Assembly (NCBI RefSeq): GCF_963678635.1
Contig: NW_026971149.1
Location: forward strand, 1,328,242-1,392,241
Length of the DNA stretch: 64,000 bases
Reading direction: 5' to 3'
Origin: Symsagittifera roscoffensis
Taxonomy: Eukaryota > Xenacoelomorpha > Acoela > Convolutidae
Each line of letters begins with the position of its first letter. Within the stretch, counting starts at the first letter, position 1. The notes beneath the pieces are model-generated. The model was not told the DNA's origin. It worked only from the letters and a program-made list of their open reading frames with translations, and did not search any database. A program made the position numbers and the translations under genes. Below, piece by piece: positions 10,691 to 20,730 of this stretch.

Positions 10691-12848
10691 CCAAGAACTT
10701 TGTACAGCTTAATAGAAAGCCAAAAAAACTTAACAAAACGGTTTCTCCATGGTTTTTATTTGTTGCAAACAACGTATTATTTTACTCGAACACACGAATT
10801 TGCGCAGCATAAAACTTTCCTTTAGAAAAATGTTCTCAGGGTTCTATTTGACGGCATACCTATTAGTTTTAAAATCTACTTTTTCCTGTAAGTTCGCAAT
10901 ATAATAATGACTCATTGTTAACATGTTTTTCTACTCTGAATCAGAAATTCAGTTTTCCTTATCTTCAGTATATTAGTGCATTGTGCATTCATGCTGCTCA
11001 AAAATCTTAATTTAGTGCATTTGGTTTTTTGGAACTAGATATTATCAAAATTTCTATAAAAAGTCAGCAAAATATGGTTTTAGTGAGCTCGTGGTAGGAA
11101 CCTTCCATTAACAAAGCATTTGTTTTAGATTGTTTTTCTTGCTTACGTCATTTATTTGGCTCGAAAGAAACTTAAAATCTTTAAGGTTTTGTAATTTTCA
11201 AAATAGTTTGAAGTTTTTCTGATTATTTTTAGTCCATTTCTGGTGTCAATGCTCCGTTAAAATTGCTTTTGTTTGTAGATTTAACTAGTTGCTCTATGTC
11301 TCAAATTAAGGCCTTATGGTTTTCCAACAGAAAATCATCAGGATGTTTCTAAAACTTTCGAGCAAAACTGAACTGTTTGATGATTTGTTTAAATTTTTGC
11401 ACTTGTTTTCAGTTTAAGCTTCTTAAGAAATCTTTGTACTTTGCTTGAGCTTCGTAGCAAATGATATAACTTTTTGACTCAAAAACTAAAATGCGCTCAA
11501 AAAGCTTCATAATTACTACGGAATAAATCTGCGTTTTTAAGGACGCCTTTCAATTTTTACCTATTAGCTTTTGTGTTTTTTGTTTCTTCACATCAATACT
11601 TGAAAAGTACAAAAAAAAGTTCTGTTTTTTTTCTTGCGTCAAAATAACTGCCGTGTTCAAGAGTAGCTTTAAGTTCGTTGTTCAGTTTGGAAAAAAAATT
11701 GTTTTTGCAAATTATTTCCCAGTGATAGTTATGCTGACACCTGAAAAATCAACATGATTGGTTTTTACTCGTGTTTTAAAGGAATGAAAGATTATTTGAT
11801 ATAACTTTAGCGAGCGCAAATTATTTTAGTTATAGACTTACTGGTGAAAAAACAGTTGTCACCGAAAACAACCCAACTATTTTTTACAAGGGTTTCTACA
11901 CAAGGCGGGGACACTTGTTGTTGAGGTACTCTGCTGCTGCATACTTCCACTCCAGCGAAATTAAGATAAAGTCTTGGACGACCGAGGCTAAGAAGATAAG
12001 GGTTTCGATGCCGCCGAGTTGGGATGTACGAGTAGTAAGCAAAGTGCTTGAGAGGGCTGGGTTCGAGAAAAAGTTTCAATAAATGATGACGGCTAAATAA
12101 TAGTGGATGAAGGACACCTGGGCTTGATGGCAAAGTCAAGATGCAGCCCGAGGAATTATTTGGCGCCCTGTGGACTGGAAGAGGTGGTGCTACAACATGA
12201 GGGATGTAGGCTCGATGCGGTTTGCGCTGTTTCTGTGCCCCTCATGGAGTATACTCAGCCGTACCCAGTCGATATCATCTGTGTCGATTAGCTCTCCTAG
12301 AGGGGAAATCTCCCAGTGGGGAACAGATTTGAGAATGATTTGAAAAGAGAACATGCAACCGAAGTGATCGAAGGGGAGAGAAACTAGGAAGCTCTCAGTG
12401 ACCCGGAGGAGGACATACACACGGGGGCGACCCCGGCTGAAGAAGCAGTGCTCCAGGACTTGAGTGCTGAAGAATGGGCGGATACAGCGACGCCACCACT
12501 GGATTCTCCCCGAAATAATCTACAGTTACAGCTTGGGAGTCAACCAATGGACATGAGCATGGTCTTCTTGAGCAATGATAGCGAGGAGAAGAACACCATT
12601 GAGAAAAACAAAATACTCTGGATCAAGAAGGATGGCAAAGTTATTGCTGGATTTCAATCAGAATGTGAAGCGGAACAGTGATGTTGAAGAGTTCAAGAAG
12701 GAACTATGGGACACAGTGCTGACATTCGGAGAGCCTATAGAAATTGGACTGGAGTTGGGTAGGGAGAGAATGTGCCTAGCAAGATGGTCCATATCGGAGA
12801 AAAGAGGCCAAACAGCGAGCCCAAACTCTGTGCAGCTTTAAAGACAGG
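10691..12848 (+). repeat. Local repeat family, copy A, left part
   Basis: This segment is similar to 31795-33975 (copy B) and 44090-45950 (copy C). The first 1.1 kb is AT-rich and noncoding. From about 11810 a coding-like stretch follows, with short ORFs that are intact in some copies and broken in others: a 98-codon ORF equivalent to 45187-45483, an acidic segment with HTGATPAEEAVLQ, and a segment ending at the GACAGG target. Copy A is interrupted at 12849 by the Polinton and resumes at 29891. No protein family was recognised. Confidence 0.85.
12843..12848. repeat. Polinton target-site duplication, left (GACAGG)
   Basis: GACAGG lies directly outside the left TIR and is repeated directly outside the right TIR at 29891-29896. 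Uninterrupted paralogues at 36060-36065 and 39925-39930 carry a single GACAGG in the same context. Confidence 0.93.
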
Positions 12849-13456
12849 AGTAGTAGACGTTGGAGGTGATCAGGGGGGGGGGGCGGTGCATGGCGGACCC
12901 CATGTATTAAGACACGTTATAGATTTCCGGTCCGCCATGCTATGTATTAAGATAGGGAATCGATTTCCCATGTAATAAGATAGGTTATAGGTTTGCCATG
13001 TATTAAGATACGATGTTTTTGTGTCGGGAAAAGTTTTGGAAAAAGTTTTGGGAAAAAATTTGGAAAAATTTTGTCAAAAATTTTTTGGAAAAATTTTTGG
13101 CGCGCGTTACCTAATTGGGAACAATTAATTGTTAATTACGTGTAGGTTGTAGAATAAAGGTTATGTATTTAGTTTTTTGGTGCATGGTAAGTCAATGGTA
13201 AGAGTTTTTGTGCAAAAACTTGAAATTTTTATCAAAACAAATTTCCAAAAAAAAGTTCAAAACGCGATAAGATTTGTTTAATTTGATCTAATAAAAGTTT
13301 ATTAGATATTTTTACTTTCTACCTATCTGAATCTATTCTGAACCTACAGAGACATCGAAAAAAAGTCAAGTTTTTTGAGAAAAAAGTTTAAATTACAATG
13401 AAAATATATAAATCACTGCATCGTATTTTAAGTTCACCGCAATAATTTACATTTTG
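12849..13456 (+). repeat. Left terminal inverted repeat of Polinton
   Basis: It matches the reverse complement of about 29298-29890. It begins AGTAGTAGACGTTGG, then a run of G, then a subterminal block with four degenerate copies of ATGTATTAAGATA spaced about 30-40 bp, then an A/T-rich inner part. The inner limit is approximate. Confidence 0.92.
12901..13016 (+). repeat. Subterminal ATGTATTAAGATA repeats
   Basis: Four near-copies of ATGTATTAAGATA occur inside the left TIR and are mirrored in the right TIR and in both arms of the mini-element. Repeated subterminal motifs of this kind could bind a replication or integration protein; that role is inferred only. A further copy lies inside the element at about 20425. 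Confidence 0.75.
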
Positions 13457-13514
13457 TTATCATGAAACCATATTGATACAACATCTTATATAGTTTATTA
13501 CATCGGAAGAGTTC

Positions 13515-16500
13515 TTATAAATCCAATGGTTTTGTATGAATTCCATCATCTTGCACTTGTCTTTTAGGATAAAAATAACTTAGTCCTTTCTTTGTTTGTT
13601 CATATGTAGCAACCATATGATTTATAGTTCTGAATCCTTTATTAGTAGACATTAAGTTGTTAGCTTCATCGAGTACTCTCCTATACTTTGTTAAAGGTCC
13701 ATCTCCAGAGTCTTCTAGAACCAGCTTATTCAATCGTTTGCTGCTAAATTTGAGTTTGTCTGACTTGTTGTCATAGCAGCAATTTGTCTTACTACATAAA
13801 CAGAGCATTTCTGTGCACCTAATTTCTTCTTTGAAAAGTCCCGGCTCCCGCTTATCATGTTTTTTTATGGATACTACAACACGTTCGAGGAAAGAAACTA
13901 GATTTTGCATCCGCCTGGAAGGAATCTCTGCAATCACTCTCCCTCATTTTTTCCCAAGCAAATCTCTTATCTGGTTGGATGCAATCGTACAAATTTTCTT
14001 CTGCAAGTGCCAAGTAAAGTGAGTCTGTGTCCATCTCCAACTCTTCAAACTTATTTACATCACAGAACTTGTCAAAGAAGTTGTAGTAGAGTTCCAACAT
14101 TCTCAGCTTTGCATACTGAAGTATGAAAAAACCAACGATGATGGGTTCTCTATGTTCAATGGTTGATTTCAACAACTCCACTTCATACAAGTTTTTTTCA
14201 ACTGTATTTAATCTTTTGAACAATGGTTCATTGATTGCCTTGTGACTTTTTTCATCGTTCAGATATTTCGTGATTGTATCCCTGGATCTATCCATGATCT
14301 GATATCCATAGGAGGAATTGCCCAAGAGCTTCTAGCATCAACCACTGACTGAACGAAATTATTAAAGCCATTCCGAGGAGAGTATTCAACAAAACGATAC
14401 ATTTTGGTGCATTGCAAGCCAAGTTCTAAATAAAAGTTGAAGAGAGGTGTTATAACTGTTCCATTTTCTAGCTTGAAGCTAGATATAAGCATTCTCTGTG
14501 GATGTTTCAACATTTCATTTTCAATAGCATAATTCTTCATATAGTCACCAATATCGTTTCTTCCAACCTCAGTGTTTTTGAAAATTGGAGGAAAATTCGC
14601 AAATTTCGATTTCAGTTCATCTGGAACAACTAAGTCACACTGAACGTAACCAAAAACAGATCCATCTTTTATTTTTGCTAGAAGAGAGTCTGTACAAAGG
14701 GGTCTTTTGTAGGGAAAGTGGGTTCGAACATGATTTTTGATCTTGTCATTGGTTTTGAAATTTTGCCACCACTCACACTCCCACATTTCTTCAACTTTGT
14801 ATCCTTTCTCTTGAATGTATTCTCGTCTCATCTCATCCATCTCTCTCTTCTTATTTCCTCGCTCGATATCCTGTTCTGTTAAGGAGGGACGAGTTTCTTG
14901 ACAAGAACAAAAGTGATAGTAGCATCCCATTGTCTCGAATACTGTTTTACAGTGATCACAATAACCGTCCACATTAAAACAGTCAATTTTCTTCAGTTTT
15001 CCAGATGTAAAAAAGCTCTCAATTTTACATTCTGGTCTTGATTCTTGATAGAAAGACATGACCATATTCTCAAAATTGCGAGTTCGATTATGTCTAGCCT
15101 TGAATTTCTGCATATCAGTGTCAAACTCCCATCTCATATACAGTCATGTTGGCATATCTTGACATATTGAATAGGGGTAAAGCTGGCTCGCATCAATTCC
15201 AACAATTGACTTACAAATATTTGATGAATCCCTGATAAAGGTTTCGTCTACAACAGCTTTTTGAGTAAACACAATGGAAGGCCCACCGGTCATGTCTTCT
15301 CGTATTTTTCCACACAAATCTTTATCACTTTCGCAAAATGGATAAAACTTGTAATTTGTAGATCTGTGTAGACATATGTTTGCTAGATTTGGAAGTGTAC
15401 ATCCAAGTTTCAACATGTCTATCCCTTTGTTATGATAAAACTGAATCATTTTTTGCATTGCTTCCAGGGTTGGAACTACATCTTTGTTGTTGTACCACTG
15501 CAAAATTCTTTGAACACAGTCATTCCGTTTTTCTGACAAGTTTGTTGTAAGTAACTGTAATTTTCTAGACCAGATGCGGGTACAGTGTTGCTTTGAAGCT
15601 TTTTCACTGCTTGCTGTTCATCAAGTCCACTCTTCCTCAGTTTTTCATAATCAGTAAAGTCTTTGTCTAGAGGATTGTTGTTTCTAAGTTCACTGAAAAA
15701 TGCTTCAGATGGGGGCAGTCCTGGAAAATCAAGTTTGTCAGGGTTGTCAAACCACTCATAAGGAAAGAATCCTTTTGTTTTTGTTTCACTAGCTTTATAA
15801 GCTTTGAGAAATGAGTCCAGAGTTGTTGCTTCACCCAGAAATTTCATAATGTCAAGAAATTGTACATCTCCCTACTTGAAAGATATAAAATCATATGCTT
15901 TTTTGATAACGGATGTTTCTTGCTCTTTATCGCGAATCAAATAAGGGATTAAGTAGGACTTGATCAAATTTAAGCCATATCTACCACTGTTAAATCCAAA
16001 AACAGGTAAAGTATTTATATATCTCTCCAGATGTTGTTTCAAATCGATGAGTTGATTTTTCTGAATTCGCAAGAATTGTGTTGACATATCTGCTTCTCCC
16101 GAATCTTCAATACGTTCGTCTTCGTACTCAAACTTGTTACTTGAAAATTTCTGACCTCGCTCATTCAATTGATCAAAGATTTTTTTCATTCTTTCATTGA
16201 CAGCAACTTCAATATCTTGGAAATTTGTTCTCATCTCCAGCTTACTTTTCTCAGCCAACAGCTCGAGTTTGCTTACAAAATCAATAATCAAGTTCTGTGG
16301 ATCCTTGTTGTACAACAAGATGGGTTCATCAATCAGATTTGATGATATAGAGACTGAAATGGGGACATGTTTTCCAATCCAGGTAGTAGTTTGTGTTTCT
16401 TTTAGTTCTTCTGTAGGAACACAAATCGACTCAAAATCGAAAATTGCTAGGTTTTTGAAGAGTTTTTTATCATCGGAAACTGGAAGATTGAATCCTTCTA

Positions 16501-17820
16501 GCTTTCAAACAAGGTTTCGCGAAGCTCATATACGTTCTTTGGGTAAATATGTTTCACACGATCCTTATATCTCAGAAGATGTTTGTTGAGAAACTCGGAT
16601 CTTTTGAAGAAACTATCACAACTAGGGCACCGGAAACACCTAAAGAAGCTATCTAAATCATTTGCATGAATGATATGATTGTTGAATCTCAGTAATTTGA
16701 CTGTTTTATCAAATCGACCAATACTTCTTCGTGCTAGTTCTCCCACATATTCTCCCTCTTGAATATCAAAATCGTAAATAAAATGTTGCGTCCAATTATT
16801 TCCTCGACAACAGGTAAGTCTTCAACGGAAACTCCACGAAAATTCTTAGGATCATAACCAGATTTTGTTATGAATTCTGTAAAATATCTGGAGGTGTGAG
16901 TGTCGAGATCATTGTGTCCGTTCATGTACATGGCCAAGGCGCGGAATAGACACAAATGAATTTTGTAAGGTTCCTTGTCCTTGTTAGATAAAAGACAGTT
17001 AACAGAATGGTTTTTCAGTAGACGTTCGGGTAAGACAGAATCTGGACATCCCATTGGGATGTTTTTCAGCAAAGCAGCAAAAATTGTAACGTTAGTAATC
17101 AACTTGAATCGCCACTTCGTGTTTTGGCGTTCTTGGCTACATTGCTCCACAATATCAAATTTTTCTACTTTTCCTTGGATTGTTATCAAATCCGCTTTCG
17201 TACAAACTAAGTGGGATTTTTTAAACAGAGTATTGTTTTTATGAGCGTAGAAATATCGATATTCACCAGTCTCAATATTTCGAAGAACAAAACCCAGAGC
17301 ATTATTGATTTTTGCGGCAGAGTCGAACTTGTTAAAGACTTCTTCAAGTTTATCGTTAATGATTTTAGTATCTAACTTGTATATTTGGAAGTTAAATACC
17401 TTATGTCTCCCATTTTCCATCTCCGTATCCACCAGAAAATGTTGAAATGCACCAAGTTTCTCCTTCAATTTTTCACCATCTTCCCCTTCTTCCTCCACAA
17501 TCTTGTTCAAGTCGGCTACCGTATCACTTGGCTTCCATTTCACTCCATGTTCCTTTCTCCGATGTTGCTGGAGAGAGTAGTAATTCGGGAACTCAACTAA
17601 CAGAAGAACACACCGTTGATTGCTTGGAACTTGCTGGAGCATGTTTTTTAGCAACATGATAGTTCATCTCGTCCTTGTTCTTTGTATAAAAATGACATTT
17701 GGAACACTTATGTTCCTCCTGCTTTTCACATCTTTTTCGATGCCTCGCATTATCAGCTCTCCTGTATTCCTGACCACATTCCTCACATTTGACTTTCTCG
17801 TTTCGGTTAAGGGCAGGCAT
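13515..17820 (-). pseudogene. POLB: Protein-primed family-B DNA polymerase of Polinton (decayed)
   Basis: Frames 17820-17593, 17657-16734, 16746-16498, an open stretch to 15872, 15847-15476, 15539-15144, 15137-14259, 14325-13855 and 13937-13515 make one protein of about 1,400 residues. The N-terminus carries C2H2/C2HC-type zinc fingers and a further finger (CPSCDSFF). Exo I is intact (FDFES), while Exo II reads FNSGRYGLNL with Gly where the catalytic Asp is expected. Polymerase motifs DASQLYPYS, NSSYGYQ and MDTDSLY are present. Breaks: frameshifts near 17600, 16778, 16505, 15500 and 13865, TAG at 15872-15874, TGA at 15144-15146, and an out-of-frame loss of roughly 50 nt near 14318 between motifs A and B. 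Role when intact: replication of the element from a terminal protein primer. Confidence 0.95.
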
Positions 17821-18002
17821 TATCTAAAAAAATTGGGACTTTTGAAATGTTCCAAATTTAAAAACTTAAAGTACCAATTGAATGAAAATACTTACTTTTG
17901 GTGAAGTAACGAAATGTAAAATTTGAAGTAAAATTCAATTAACTGTTTCTGATTGGTAAACAAAATGAATGATTTGACCCAATAAAATAAGTGTATTCAT
18001 AC
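17821..18002. promoter_or_regulatory. Probable POLB promoter side of the divergent region
   Basis: This A/T-rich interval lies upstream of the polymerase start and contains ATTGG at 17952-17956 and CCAAT at 17979-17983. It precedes the TGACGTCA array. No TATA box or start site could be fixed. Confidence 0.4.
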
Positions 18003-18240
18003 TATCAATGACGCCTACGCAATAATCCTTTTACGGTAATGACGTCATTCTTCGAATAGAAGTGACGTCACCGCCTACGCAATTTTCCTTTTATGGTAAT
18101 GACGTCATTCTATATTTAGAAGTGACGTCACCACCCACGCAATGTTCCTTTTATGATATTGACGTTATTCTAGAAATAGAAATGACGTCAACACCCACGC
18201 AATTTTTATATTATGGTAATGACGTCATTCCTTTGAAAGT
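18003..18240. promoter_or_regulatory. Four-unit 60-bp array of TGACGTCA (CRE-type) sites
   Basis: Tandem units of exactly 60 bp each hold two TGACGTCA palindromes and an ACGCAAT-containing segment. Perfect sites start at 18040, 18063, 18100, 18123, 18183 and 18220, and 18160 has one mismatch (TGACGTTA). TGACGTCA is the consensus for CREB/ATF bZIP factors. The array lies between the divergent polymerase (minus) and right-arm genes (plus), so a shared enhancer or promoter is the simplest reading. A replication role cannot be excluded. Confidence 0.85.
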
Positions 18241-18328
18241 TCTAGAATTTTCCAGAAAAATTTTCAACCAATCAGAACTAAACAGTTTCTAGTCATAACT
18301 TTGGATCCAAAATATTCATTTTTGAAGA

Positions 18329-18760
18329 ATGTCAATCAAAAAGCATTTGAACTTCCTCGAATTACTCTACAAGAAAAAAGAAAATATTCCGTGTGATTTC
18401 CTTATTGATGAAATAGATGTAGATTCTTACTTTTTTCACAATTTTTTGGACGTTTCCGTTGTCCAAAATAGAGTTCTCCGGCTAAGTAAAGGTCTCTTTA
18501 GAGAAACTCACTCAATCAAAGAGTTTACTTTTGATTCACATATTGCGTATCAAAGCTATAAACTTACAGCTGAGTTACACTTGACTAGAAAAGAAATTTT
18601 GTTTATTTTAGAAAATTTGAAGTTGATAAAAAAATCTTACGATAATATTTCAAAGACTCTTTTTATTCCATATCCAACTCCCAAATTTGTTAAAACGCCC
18701 AGCAAAGTTCTTTATTCCTCCATTTTTTTAAGGACTTTCAAAGTTCAAAATCTTGCATGA
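18329..18760 (+). CDS. Polinton accessory protein, 143 aa, unknown
   Basis: ATG at 18329 opens a 143-codon frame whose product is rich in Leu, Lys and Phe, with no signal peptide or recognised domain. It is the first gene right of the TGACGTCA array and starts about 90 bp after it, with a CCAAT at 18268-18272 in between. Its stop overlaps the start of the next small ORF (ATGA at 18757-18760), as seen elsewhere in this element. The frame is intact, unlike the core genes. No function is proposed. Confidence 0.6.
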   Translation: MSIKKHLNFLELLYKKKENIPCDFLIDEIDVDSYFFHNFLDVSVVQNRVLRLSKGLFRETHSIKEFTFDSHIAYQSYKLTAELHLTRKEILFILENLKLIKKSYDNISKTLFIPYPTPKFVKTPSKVLYSSIFLRTFKVQNLA

Positions 18761-18897
18761 TCAGGTTTGGTATCAGATTTCCAGAGATTTGGTTTGAAAA
18801 ATTCATCAACTTTGAGTTATCCACTCAAATCTACATCAAAATTAAAGAACTGGAATATCTGCTGAAAAATCAGCAATTTCTCATCGATTATATATAA
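18757..18897 (+). CDS. Small ORF, 46 aa, coupled to the preceding gene
   Basis: ATG overlaps the stop of the 143-aa ORF in ATGA. The 46-codon product has aromatic residues and an amphipathic C-terminal half (IKIKELEYLLKNQQFL). It may instead be the frameshifted C-terminus of the upstream ORF. No family recognised. Confidence 0.4.
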   Translation: MIRFGIRFPEIWFEKFINFELSTQIYIKIKELEYLLKNQQFLIDYI

Positions 18898-18915
18898 AAA
18901 AACTCAGTTAACTTG

Positions 18916-19074
18916 ATGAGAAGACTTGCAGAGATGCTACTTTTATTAATTTTTCTTCTTTTGTTAGTTATATCGGCAATATTTCTTATTTTTACAGCAA
19001 ACAACTTTTGGTCATTTATTTTTGCGATTGCTTTTGTGTATACTTTTACTTATTTGCAAGACTTAAGTCCTTAA
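18916..19074 (+). CDS. Small membrane protein, 52 aa
   Basis: ATG at 18916 starts a 52-codon frame. After a short basic N-terminus (MRRLAE) come two hydrophobic stretches (about residues 7-26 and 30-44) with few charges, so a hairpin membrane protein is likely. It lies 18 bp after the preceding small ORF. Function is unknown; small membrane proteins are frequent among Polinton accessory genes. Confidence 0.45.
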   Translation: MRRLAEMLLLLIFLLLLVISAIFLIFTANNFWSFIFAIAFVYTFTYLQDLSP

Positions 19075-19082
19075 AAGGTTCC

Positions 19083-19265
19083 TCTGATTGGATATGACAA
19101 CTTGAACAAAAATTTACATTTCTGTGATTGGAAACGACAATGTGTAAAATGGAGCTTTGTTTCCAATTGGACACGAGTTTTCTATAAGAATTCCATAAAA
19201 GGAAGCTAAAATCTGATTGGACACCACTACAATCCAAATAAGGAAAATCCATTCTGATTGGTTAA
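19083..19265. promoter_or_regulatory. Array of CCAAT/ATTGG boxes
   Basis: ATTGG occurs at 19087, 19127, 19166 (overlapping CCAAT on the other strand), 19216 and 19257, mostly within CTGATTGG, the usual context for NF-Y. The array lies about 180-360 bp upstream of the ORF at 19444 and probably serves it. Confidence 0.55.
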
Positions 19266-19307
19266 ACCCACACATTCCAGTTGAAGGTACCCCTCTCTCT
19301 TAACTAA

Positions 19308-19425
19308 AAATCATTTTATTTTCAACTTAACTACCGTCAACTACCTCCTCTCTCAGCTCTAAATACAATAATTTCAACTTAACCACAGTCAACTTTTACC
19401 CTCTCAATTTTAAATCTTTTTTTTT
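19308..19425. repeat. Short direct repeat of TTTCAACTTAAC...CTCTC units
   Basis: A unit starting TTTCAACTTAACTACCGTCAAC is followed about 55 bp on by TTTCAACTTAACCACAGTCAAC, each leading into a pyrimidine-rich stretch. The repeat lies between the CCAAT array and the ORF at 19444, in the likely 5' untranslated region. Confidence 0.5.
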
Positions 19426-19443
19426 ATTCACCTACTCATCTTA

Positions 19444-19953
19444 TTGCTCAAAATGATCTTCTCAGTACAAAATAACAACCTTATGTTCTCGGTGGAATTT
19501 TCGGCTGATTTAGTACAAATCCAAGTGCGAGAAACAGTTTGTGGAGTTTTTCTGGCACGAATGGACATCCCAATCCAAGTCTGGCAAATTGTGGAAGTGA
19601 TGCGAAGGGATTTCAACGATCATCATATAACGCAAGTACCTCCTACAGAGAATCAACTTGGAGAAATGCAAATGATGGAGGAAGTGGCCGAGCATGTGGG
19701 AATGAACTACCCCGAAATATCTGACTCTAGATATGTAGCCCAACCATTCGACGATTTCCTCTTTCCTTGGGAAGAGGGATCTGTGGACAACCCAATTACT
19801 ATTGAGGAGGATGAGGGGTTCTCTGAGCCAAGAACTCCAGTCAGCGAATCACCAAGACAACCACCAGTGATGGAGGCAAGACCAGCTTTGCGCTCCATTG
19901 AGAACTTGCAAAACTTTGAGAACTCAGCTGCTCGACAGCTCTTTGATTTGTAA
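19444..19953 (+). CDS. Polinton accessory protein, 169 aa, acidic C-terminus
   Basis: ATG at 19444 (or 19453) opens an intact frame. The first 60 residues are mixed hydrophobic. The rest is rich in Glu, Pro and Asp and looks disordered, with a Pro-rich segment (TPVSESPRQPPVME). Codon use is less A/T-biased than in its neighbours. It has its own upstream control region of CCAAT boxes. The acidic, disordered tail would suit a regulator or virion tegument-like protein, but this is only a guess. Confidence 0.6.
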   Translation: MLKMIFSVQNNNLMFSVEFSADLVQIQVRETVCGVFLARMDIPIQVWQIVEVMRRDFNDHHITQVPPTENQLGEMQMMEEVAEHVGMNYPEISDSRYVAQPFDDFLFPWEEGSVDNPITIEEDEGFSEPRTPVSESPRQPPVMEARPALRSIENLQNFENSAARQLFDL

Positions 19954-20129
19954 ATAAATTGGCTACTGTCTTGTGCTTTGTAATTTGATTTCTTTGTATC
20001 TAGTAAAATTTTTTTCAAGAGATAGGAACAAAGAGATCATGGAAAAGTTTATTAAGAAATTTCAATGGTAAAAATTTGTTAAAAATGAAACTAATTATGC
20101 ATCTGACTAATACTTTTATAGAATTTTGT

Positions 20130-20730
20130 TAGAAAGATGGTAAAAAAATTAAATCAATTTTTGCAAGCATGTTAAAAACTTTACATTAATTTTTGCACCA
20201 TGCAAAACTTTTCATAATTTTTTTGCACACTTGTTAAAAAAAGTCAAAGAAAATCTCGCAAATTAAGAAAAACTTCATTAAATATTTTCGCATTTTAAAG
20301 AAAACTGAAAGAGGATTTTCTTACACATTTAATAAATATAGAAAATGAAAATCTTTTTTTTTTAATTTTGATCAGAAAAAAATCTATTTTTTGCATGTAT
20401 ATTAATCAAAAATATTGGAAAAACAATGTATTAAGATAGGGAATAGTACTCAAAGTCAGCAATTATGAAAAAATTTTATCATTAATTTAAAAAGTTTTTT
20501 AAAATAAAATTTTGCAGTTTTTGCATATGATAAAGAAAAATTAAGTTTGATTTTTGCATTTGTTTTCAAAAAAACCACGAAAAAAATTGCATCTAACACA
20601 AAAATTTGTTGAAAATTTTTGCACACTTGTTGAAAAAACCAAAACAGTTTTTGCATCTTGTAAAAAAGTTTAATTAAATTTTTGCAAACGTGTCGAACAA
20701 ACCAAACCAAAATTTGCATCTTGCGAAAAA
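20130..20730. repeat. A/T-rich degenerate repeats with TTTTTGCA core
   Basis: Between the converging genes at 19444 and 20674 the DNA is made of about a dozen degenerate units of roughly 40 bp with an (A)TTTTTGCA(AxxTG) core. No gene is supported. The open frame at 20456-20719 (minus) is a by-product of the repeat and encodes only its repetition. The repeats run into the 3' end of the 229-aa gene. Confidence 0.65.

Noticed and set aside
20456-20719. 87-codon frame on the minus strand
   Set aside because: It only translates the TTTTTGCA repeats and shows the same period in the peptide. No gene is supported.
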